A stretch of 64,000 bases of DNA from Lunularia cruciata (taxonomy: Eukaryota; Streptophyta; Marchantiopsida; Lunulariales; Lunulariaceae). This document shows positions 56,366 through 64,000 of the stretch, piece after piece. The translations under genes were made by a program, and so were the position numbers. The stretch covers positions 31,253,465 to 31,317,464 of the forward strand of contig OX419762.1 of NCBI GenBank assembly GCA_948567375.1. The letters run 5' to 3'. Below the pieces are notes generated by a model. The model ran no database searches and was not told the origin of the DNA. It saw nothing but the letters and a program-made list of their open reading frames with translations. The number at the start of each line of letters is the position of its first letter. The first letter of the stretch is position 1.

Positions 56366-58680
56366 ATGGCAAAAATAGTTGCAAGTAATTGTGAGAAGGG
56401 TCCAAAAGAAGAATGGAAGAAAGGCAATCCGGCTTGATAGACAAAGTTGGATTGGAGACTAGTCCTGAGGAAAGAGGCTAGTGAGGAAACCGGAGCTACA
56501 TTCCACAAGAAAGGAGAGTCTACAAAAGAGACTGCAAAAATCCATAATTCCCTTAGTGCTTCGTGTACAAAGAACATGTACAAACTAGATACCTATCAAG
56601 ACCTGATAAGGCAAAGTATTGTTTGAGGTAATGATAGAAATCTTCAAGCCGGAGCAAACCACTTATGTGATGAAGCACCAAGCCGTGTTCTTCCACAAAA
56701 TGTTTGCAAGAGAACCGGTGAATTGGGCAAAGTGCTTTCACTAGCAAACAAGGCAAATGGTCTGGAATTGGAGAGAAAGATCACCGCCATACTACCTAGT
56801 GCTATTTTCAGCACATTTCTACCCTGGGTTGAACTTGTTGAGTGCATAATAGAGACAAAAGATGGTGTTTCACTTTGACCCAGACTTGAGAAGAGAAGTG
56901 GATGTAGAAGAGCAATAGTACATCCACCAGATTTGAAGTAGCAACAACCACTTTGCCAAGACAAGACAACAAAAGAGAGTGGTGGTGAAGATCCCAAAGA
57001 CAAGGAAGTGAAGTTGACCAGAAGAGATGGTGTCTTCACTATAGCCACAAGAAACAAGGAGGTTGGTGCCGAGGCACAAGGTCATCTTGAGAGACCAGAC
57101 GTCGGATGAAGAATCAGAAGGAGAAGCCAAAGACAAGTCATAGGACTCAATGGAAGAAGAAGAAGCAAAACTGATGTTGCAGAGTGAGGAGTCGAGTAGT
57201 GGGAGTGATGGAGAACCCAAGGTGCAATGGCTATTCAAGGAAGTGGCTGAGGAGGAAGATTGAGAGTTCCATGTGGCAATTGACCGCATGGAATGATGAA
57301 ATATTCCATGGTTAGAGTTGCCTACGGTGGAAATAAAAGAGTAGAGAGACAAAGAGTCAAGGTTGGTGTTTCCACAAGGAACCAGAACAAAGAAGAATGA
57401 ACAATTAGCCAAAGTAGGACTGAGTAAAGCAAAAGGTGAAGATGACAGCTTGGAAGATTTTGCTCTGAAGATTCAAAGATCAAGACTTTGGAGTAAGGTG
57501 CCAATTGAAGAAGCACTAATGCAAGCAACGGGCAAAGGTAAAGACAAGGAAGAAGAAGAAGAAGATTTTGGGGAAGTAGTCTACTTGTCTAAGATTGTCT
57601 ATCCATTGCTTCAAATATTGAAGAATAAAGAAGGAAGAGATGAAGAAGGATCATCCAAAGATAAAGGATGAACTGTAGGTTGTGAAGTATATGAGTGAAG
57701 AGATCATGGAATTGAGGGAGAAGTTAGCCAAAGGAGAGAAGCAAGCTGAAGAGCTTTGGGTGGACAAAGTATTACGACAGAAGAGATTTGAGAATCTGCA
57801 TGAGTCTTTTGAGAAGTGAGGAAGCAAGCTTGAGAGGCAAGCCAAAGAGTTGAGTATGCAAAAGACAGCTTGAGAGTAGTTTAAGGGTGAATTTGATGAA
57901 GTGCATATTGAGGTCATACATTCAAAAGTAACTGCAGTTGTGATGAAGCAAGAGTTGGAGAGTTTGAAGTCAATGGCAGTACAAAAGGATAAAGCCTGGC
58001 AGCGGGAGTTAGCAAGGAGGAACAGAGAAGAAGAGCAATTGCAAGGACTTGTCATAAATGTAGAATCCCAACTTGTCCAATACATGGAGGAGAAGTAAGC
58101 ATTCAAAGTTGAGTTTGAAGATGTATTGTGAAGATTTGTAGGTGAAGAGAGCTCTCAAGATCATACATCAAAGCAAGTAGGGGGACTAGAAGAAAAGCTC
58201 AGTGCAATATTAAAAGCCAAAGCCAAAGCCAAAGCAAAGGTAGAAGAAGTATGCTTGCACAAGTTGAAGTTGTTAGTGCTGGAGACTAGAAGGAGAAAAG
58301 TGAAGGATAGAGATCTGAACAATCTTCTGATTTGCCTACAAGACCAAGTAGATAGAAAGATGATAGAGGTAGGAGACAATATTTGTCTCACATTAGATTT
58401 AGTTACATCTGAGTTAGAGCAGATTTGGAGGAACATGAAGGTATGAAGCCAAGGCCAAGTAAGAGAAGTAGGAGTGCAATTGTCTTTGGAGGAGTTATCT
58501 GAGCAATTAGGAGTAAGTGGGAAGGAAGATAGAATATCCATGTCTGCAATTGTAGCTCAGATTGAAGAGATGGTAGCAATAGAGGAAGAATTGGTAGTAG
58601 AGAAGTCCAAAGTACAAGGGGTAAAGGAAGTTACATGGGGTTTAGAAGAAGAGGTTGAAATTGGATTGGATTCATAACCA
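56366..58680 (+). pseudogene. A-LTR coiled-coil ORF copy 4
   Basis: It starts ATGGCAAAAATAG at 56366. The most complete, uninterrupted copy, though with shifts. The acidic linker (about 57150-57280) is followed by 57363-57671 (KKNEQLAKVGLSKAKG, EEEEEDFGEVVYLSKIVY), coiled coil 57690-58240 including 57901-58098, and the conserved block at 58255-58446 (CLQDQVDRKMIEVGDNICL). The last open part is 58474-58677. Predicted all-helical, no membrane segment. Unknown function. Confidence 0.7.
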
Positions 58681-59464
58681 ATTTGAGATATGAATTGATA
58701 GTTATGAAGTTATGAAGAGTGGGTTGCCATTTTGGATCTGGAGATTGTTAGGAAATGATATATTAGTTAGATAATTGTTGAAATGATTTGCCTATTTAAA
58801 GGAAGCATTCATCGTGTGTTGTTGTTCAATATTTATATTTTCAAAGTTGAGTAAATCAAAGTGTTGTAACTTAGTGCTCATCATTTCAGCTTAATTTTGA
58901 GTACCAATCCTATGCGTGTTTGTGAGTGTTTGGAGAATTTCAAAGTGCAAGTCAATGAGATTGTTGGATGTTGTATTCCACAACTCTGATTTCATTCTAT
59001 GTGTTTGATCCTAAGTGGATAGCAATCAAAGCAATTCCTTGACAGATTTGAGGTGAATTTTAGTGTTGGTAGTATTTTGCATTGGTGAGCACAATACGGG
59101 GTTGATGCAAAGCAATTTTGATCAAGGAAGTTGTGCCTTTAGCGGAGGGGTGAAACACAATTGTAAGGCAAGATTGTTTCATAGTGAAGTAGTCTTCTTT
59201 GGAAGAATCTGAACCATCACAATCAAGATTGTTTGGAAAGATTTGATAGAGTTGTAATTATGAGTGTTAATTTATGAGGAGATTGCAAATCAATGCTTGT
59301 TACTCTCTTTTGAGTGTGGTTTCTACATGAGAGATTAAAATTCCAACCAAGGATAACTGAATTGTTATTGTTACTTTGTATTTGACCATTTCTGATTCAT
59401 ATCTCTATGGGAATGAACTTTACTTACTAATTACCACAAAAGTGATATTTGTCAGACTGTCACA

Positions 59465-59988
59465 ACCATCCTTCTTTGGTAGGTTGTATGAGGTGAAGAA
59501 CTTTATCAATTGGAATCCAAATTCCTTTTTCAACATATTGAGAATTGAGGTATGACTACCTTCTTTACTTGTATTGTCTCTAAGGACTTGTCACCTATGT
59601 ACTTCCATCTAGTCCTATAATTTCCCCAAAGATGCCTTGGTGCTGGTTTTGCACACTTTGTATCTCTTAGGCAATGGCTTTTAATGTGTAATTCCAATCC
59701 CATAGTAGTAAAGGAAGATGACACCTATGAGAGAGCACTCCAAGCTACTACCTACTATCTATCAATTGCTAAATTGCAAAGGTTCAAGGGCTTGCTTTTC
59801 TCTTTCCCTTTAAGACTACTCTAAATACCATCACAAAGACTCTAGACAAATAATTACTCCCAAAAATTGCACTCCTCAACCAATCATTTACATTTCACTC
59901 AAACTCATAAAGTGAAATTCTTAAATCACTATTTCCATACCTTTTTCACTACCAACTCTGGCTCTGAGATTAGATTAAACTTACAATA

Positions 59989-59990
<2 letters not shown>
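59465..59990 (+). other. Unassigned flank right of the A element
   Basis: It starts with the duplication ACCAT and continues the host sequence of 34511-34968. No family or open frame of note. Confidence 0.5.

Positions 59991-60044
<54 letters not shown>
59991..60044. repeat. (AT)n microsatellite followed by (AG)n
   Basis: About 22 AT units (59991-60034), then AG units to 60044. Confidence 0.97.
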
Positions 60045-60063
60045 CATCCAACGTGAAGCCAAG

Positions 60064-60210
60064 GCTCTAATTTATCACTTGTTAATATTTCTTTAGTCTC
60101 TTTTCTCACATGTTTTGGCATCTTGTTAGGTACAACAAGGAGCTCTAATTTATCACTTTTTAACATTTGGAGTCTATTTTCTCACATGTTTTGCATCCTA
60201 TTAGGTGCAA
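60064..60210 (+). repeat. Tandem duplication, period about 78 bp
   Basis: Two units begin GCTCTAATTTATCAC at 60064 and 60142 and share TTTTCTCACATGTTTT. Non-coding. Confidence 0.8.
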
Positions 60211-61639
60211 ATAGTCATCTTCCAAAAGTACTATAATCTTTGATGGGATTTAAAATTTCTTCCTTTTTGCCAAACTTCTTTTGTTGTCAAATTCTTTTGG
60301 ATGAAAGTTCCTTCACAGCACAATTCCTTCAGCTTATAGTCTTCTCATAGAAAAAGAAATTTTTTGGTTAACTATGATTTTCTCCATGAAGGAATAAAAA
60401 ATAAAGGAATGCCTCCCAATTAAAAATTTACTTCTTTTCCCTGAGTTTTTCTCTTGAGTATGATTATGGGAACCACATACCATATAAAAATAAAAAGTGA
60501 GGTAAAAGAAAGAAGAATAAAATATTTCGAAAATTTAAAGTATAGTACATACCTAGTTGGAGTACTTATACCACTAATCAACACAAAAAACCATACAATA
60601 TTCAAGGAAGAAGCTTACAATAGATCATTTCTTCATCTTAAAGCAATAATAAAAATAAAATAGGTTTTATATGGTAATCACAAGGCTAATGTCATAGAGG
60701 GTCTATTCATAAATTTGAATTTTACCTTGGGGAAGGAAGTTAGGAGTTGTTTGAGTTCTTCAAAAAAAGGGTAAAGGAGAAAGCAAAATAGAAGCTTCAT
60801 TATCATTGAGATAAATGATGTAACACCAATACTAATGGAGGCTTTGTATATGCCTCGACAATTGATGTGAGGTTTAATGGTCAAAATATCAAAGATAAAT
60901 TTATTGTTGGAAGATTGATGGTGAGTATGCTGGAGAGATCAATGAAGAATTTGGGGTTTATACCTTCTAGACCTTTAATATTTATGTTGAGCAAGGTAAA
61001 AATGCAACAATTTTGATTAATGGGTGTGATGGATGAGATGGTAGTTTTGGTTATGAGAGTATGAAAGCTTAGAGTTTCCAAGTCTTGAAAGATTCTAGCT
61101 ATGATTTGGTACTTGGAAGGATATGGTTGATTTGTAGTTTGAAGAATGGATTGATGGCTTAGCTGATATTTCCAAATTGATCTATCAATCAATCATTCAA
61201 ATGTACCATTATTTGATTATCAAGACTTTGATTATATCCAAAAGAAAGAGCTCTACATGTGAATACAAGCATAAAAAAAATACCTCTTTAAAAGAAGATG
61301 AATTTGAATTTGAGTTCAATTAGAATATGTATCTTTTGTATGCTATGGATTTTATGCCTAAGTAAGAGGTTTTGAAAGAACCTAATAAATCACCATTGAC
61401 ATTTAAGGAGATAGCAAGGAGATTTTTTACCCTTTAGTATGATCCAAAAAACAAGATGGAAGTGATATAAGATATCCAGATATTTTTCACAAGTACATTC
61501 AAAATGCTACTTTTAGTCATAAGGATCTCAAGGAAATCACCTTGGAGTAGCATTAGATAGAAAGGATTTATATATAAGCTAAGTGAGAAGCGGAGAATTG
61601 ACATAGGGGTCCTCTCAATAAAATCCCAAGAAAACATTG
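60211..61639 (+). other. Worn sequence, probably Ty3/gypsy pol upstream part
   Basis: No long frame. Because recognisable integrase follows at 61640 and an LTR at 62487, this is probably the older part of that element's pol. I could not assign reverse transcriptase motifs with confidence. Confidence 0.35.
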
Positions 61640-62330
61640 TTATATTATGGTAGTGATTGATTACATTACAAAGTGTTTTGATACTAGACTATAAAGAGAC
61701 AAGAAAGAAGATGAAGTTTGCAAATTTCCTTATGAATACATCATTATTAACTTTGATTGCCCTTTGGAATTAGATTTTGATTTTGGATAAGAGTTTGCAA
61801 AGCATCACCATAACCATGATATTTCTTTATCATAAAAAGTTGATTATATTCTATAAGCCAAACTCAAATGGATTGGAAGAGAAAATACATCAAACCTTTT
61901 GTAGGACTTTGGCTAAATATGTGGAAAGAGAGTGGACTAAACAACATTAGTACAAGAGAATTGATATGGTTTTATATATGATATCATGAAGACACATATA
62001 TGATACAAGATAGTCTCTATTTCATTTTCTGTATATGATTGGCTCTAATTACCTATTCACTTTGATTATCCTACCCTCCAAAGCAGTCATTGAAGTTAAA
62101 GAAGGTACTAAGAGGTAATGAAAAGGAATCAAGATCATGGAATTAGAGGAGGAAAGAAATTTGTTATGATTCAAGTGGAGAAAGCTTAAAGGAAGCAATG
62201 GAAAGCTATATAAGAGGCAAGGGAAGAAAAAGGTAGAATATTTCAAGGAAGTTTATTGTGTAATATTGTTTAATCCATTTGATTCAAGAGAGTGTAGAAG
62301 AAATTTTTACCTTAGTACTTTAGAATTTTC
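61640..62330 (+). pseudogene. Integrase relic of an old Ty3/gypsy element
   Basis: Read with stops: VVIDYITKCFDTR (the first Asp region), IIINFDCPLELDFDFG (second Asp region), then NGLEEKIHQTFCRTLAKYV (the Glu region, usually NGQVE). Order and spacing fit integrase, and decay is severe. Confidence 0.55.
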
Positions 62331-62486
62331 ATTTTGAGGAAGGTTTGGGGTAATCAAACCTATGATCTCAAGGAATTGAAAGAAATACACTTTGATAAGA
62401 TCAACCATTATAAGTTGAATTTGTCATATATAAGAAAAAGAGAGACCTTCAATTCAAAGACAAAGTGAAATTTTTGTCCAAGTAAA

Positions 62487-63091
62487 TGTTACAACCATTG
62501 GTACATGTATGTTCTATTTGGTCTTAGCTAAGATAGTTATGGTATAATATAGATGAGTTTGAAAAATTGAGCATCATCATTTTTGGATTTTAGAGCATTA
62601 ACTTTTTTTTATTATTAGATATTTGAGTTTGAGGAAAAAGCTTGGAACTCTTGGTTACATAAGTCTTTTTGGTGTGTATTTTCCTATTGTCCAAGGGTTG
62701 CACAAGTGAAGGAATCATTGACTTGGTTACTTTGTCAAGATAAGAATTTATGCTTTTAAAGATTATTCTTATAAATTTGGATATTCTTTTAGACTTAGAT
62801 GAGTTTTGTAAGTAAGTTTAGTTACTCTGGTACTTTATAACCTTTTGGTATAAGAAGTTTTTAAATTAATAAACAAGAATAATCATCTTTTTTTTTCTAA
62901 CTATCTTTTATAACTATCTTTTATTTTAATTGATTCCTCTCCTAAACAATATCTTATGTCTTGCAGGTGTGCTGAAGTTAGCCTTGGATGAATGTCATGG
63001 AGTTTGGTTCCATACACAAACTCTTGGATTCGTTAGTCCATAGTGTCCTTCAAAGATTTTTGTTGATGGACACTAGGCAGGCTGGCTCACA
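62487..63091 (+). mobile_element. Old D-like LTR
   Basis: It starts TGTTACAACCATTGG (D start) and ends GGCTGGCTCACA (D end GACCAGTTCACA). The middle shares GAACTCTTGG..ACATAAGTCTTTTTG and TTAGCCTTGGATGAATGTCATGGAG with 6848-7516. No matching flank, as expected for a 3' LTR whose element extends left. Confidence 0.65.
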
Positions 63092-64000
63092 TATTCCCAC
63101 TAAATTAATATTACCAAGCACTTTCTCTTTCTCCCGTAGATTAATAGTGAGAAATCCAACAACTCATGCCTTAGAAATAACAATGAGAGCATAAATCTCT
63201 TAATAAGTATATGAGTATGTCATAAGTATTTGATGTCTTGGGATCTGATGTTTGTCTAAGGTCATTATATCTATCTCGACATAATTTGAGGATATAAATA
63301 GATCTGGTTTCCGGCATGATCCTTAACTGCAGTTGGATTCGTTCTGGCACACTGACAACCTGGATTTGACATGCGTTCATACAAACGGACGGCATGTAGA
63401 ATGCGTGCGGGAGACAGACGGAATGGGGCGACGAGAATGCAGCCCAACCCTAGAGTGTAGACAGGATGGTTATTAGCCAGTATCTAGAATAAGTTACAGC
63501 TTCATGCGAGCATGTTATGTCTATATAATCCTGATGGTCAACGAAAAGGTGAGTTTCCAACATTGTCTCTTGGTTTAGTTGAGTAATATTTTGTCTCCTC
63601 AAAGTGGAGGAAAAATCATTCGTGGAACTTCTCACTCAACTGAATGCAATCTCAGACTCACTGAGTTGTCACGATTTTCACATTGCTGATCTCACATTGT
63701 TTGTCACAGATTGATTTCGACGTAACCCCCGTTAGTTCTGATATCTCATCATAGCTTCTGTCTTAAATTTAGCCTCAATTTGTGCTAATGCGTCCAGGAT
63801 GTTAATGAGGCGTGGAGCAGTTTTGGGAGAAAGTGGCGGCTTCGAGATGCTTGCATGACAGGGAGGATGTTTTTCTGGGGTTTTGCCAAAGAGTTCTTAC
63901 CCAGGTATTTTAATCAAATCTCAGTAGCAGCGTTTCCTGGCCCAGACAGATGTGAGCTTTTCTGTAAACTAAGAAAGCCTTATTTCAAAATGGGTTTTGG
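63092..64000. other. Possible low-copy DNA at the right edge
   Basis: It matches none of the repeat families in the window and holds many more CpG dinucleotides (63300-63450 and 63780-63860) than the retrotransposon region. A TATAAATA lies at 63293-63300 and TATATAAT at 63522. No convincing open frame or splice pattern can be assigned, and it could also be another, unrepresented repeat. Confidence 0.4.

Larger units (their letters stand above)
34969..59464 (+). mobile_element. Family A LTR retrotransposon with giant LTRs, interrupted
   Basis: It starts TGTGGTACACAC and ends ACTGTCACA, with a perfect 5-bp duplication ACCAT at 34964-34968 and 59465-59469. The 5' LTR is 34969-36706 plus 53246 to about 53735, split by B. 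Its last part, the primer binding site, gag and protease are deleted. The reverse transcriptase to integrase start follows (53736 to about 55597), then the 3' LTR (55598-59464, about 3.87 kb). Both LTRs carry the coiled-coil ORF. The duplication is what shows that this ORF is inside the LTR rather than in an envelope position. Confidence 0.82.
55598..59464 (+). mobile_element. 3' LTR of the A element
   Basis: About 3.87 kb. It aligns with 34969-36706 plus 53246-53735 and then with 2449-3166 at the end. The first bases are unclear because integrase is truncated into it. It contains a TATA box (56012), the ORF, a second TATA-like box (58792) and the terminus ACTGTCACA followed by ACCAT. Confidence 0.8.

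Noticed and set aside
59991-60044. Origin or matrix attachment signal
   Set aside because: It is a simple (AT)n(AG)n microsatellite.
63171-63395. A host gene exon on the minus strand
   Set aside because: 74 codons, no motif, no splice signals that fit, and overlap with a TATA-like site on the other strand.
1-64000. tRNA genes, rRNA, CRISPR arrays, bacterial operons, DNA transposons with terminal inverted repeats
   Set aside because: Looked for and not seen. The initiator-Met matches are primer binding sites, and the direct repeats are LTR or minisatellite parts.

Overview
The window looks like intergenic DNA from a large, repeat-rich land-plant genome. The evidence is chromodomain Ty3/gypsy elements, initiator-Met primer binding sites, solo LTRs and heavy C-to-T decay. 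The sequence alone does not separate gymnosperm, fern or lycophyte. I see no intact host gene, RNA gene or CRISPR array. About 63 kb is nested LTR retrotransposons, and only 63092-64000 could be low-copy DNA.

Five families, named here only for convenience: A has giant LTRs of about 3.8 kb that carry their own coiled-coil ORF. B is a chromovirus with about 740-bp LTRs. C is a Ty3/gypsy element whose pol contains a cytosine-5 DNA methyltransferase and a PHD finger. D has LTRs of about 670 bp. E is a chromovirus with about 480-bp LTRs carrying a palindromic minisatellite.

Layout: 1-3166 is a left-truncated A LTR inserted in E pol (3167-6847, itself split by a reverse D LTR). A forward D LTR plus gag follows (6848-9872), then an old reverse B end (9873-10722). 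An E integrase/chromodomain tail leads into an E LTR shared with the next E element (11511 to about 34510). That E element holds a reverse E element (14590-31968), which holds a D solo LTR (17797-29520), which holds an A solo LTR (18125-29159), which holds a reverse B element (20715-27476), which holds two B solo LTRs (22174-22914 and 26117-26854). Most of these junctions have 5-bp target duplications.

The right half is one A element (34969-59464, duplication ACCAT). Its 5' LTR is split by a forward B element (36707-53245, duplication TGTTT). The TATA box of that B element's 3' LTR is split by C (43215-53154). To the right are a worn Ty3/gypsy integrase, a D-like LTR (to 63091) and a CpG-richer end.

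Most notable: C reads gag, protease, DNA methyltransferase motifs I, IV, VI, VIII, IX and X, reverse transcriptase, RNase H, a DD35E integrase and a PHD finger. C is also inserted as a circular permutation broken inside its LTR, and its LTRs have diverged more than those of the younger-by-position host B. A is notable because the target duplications show that its ORF lies inside the LTR, so solo LTRs disperse it without pol.
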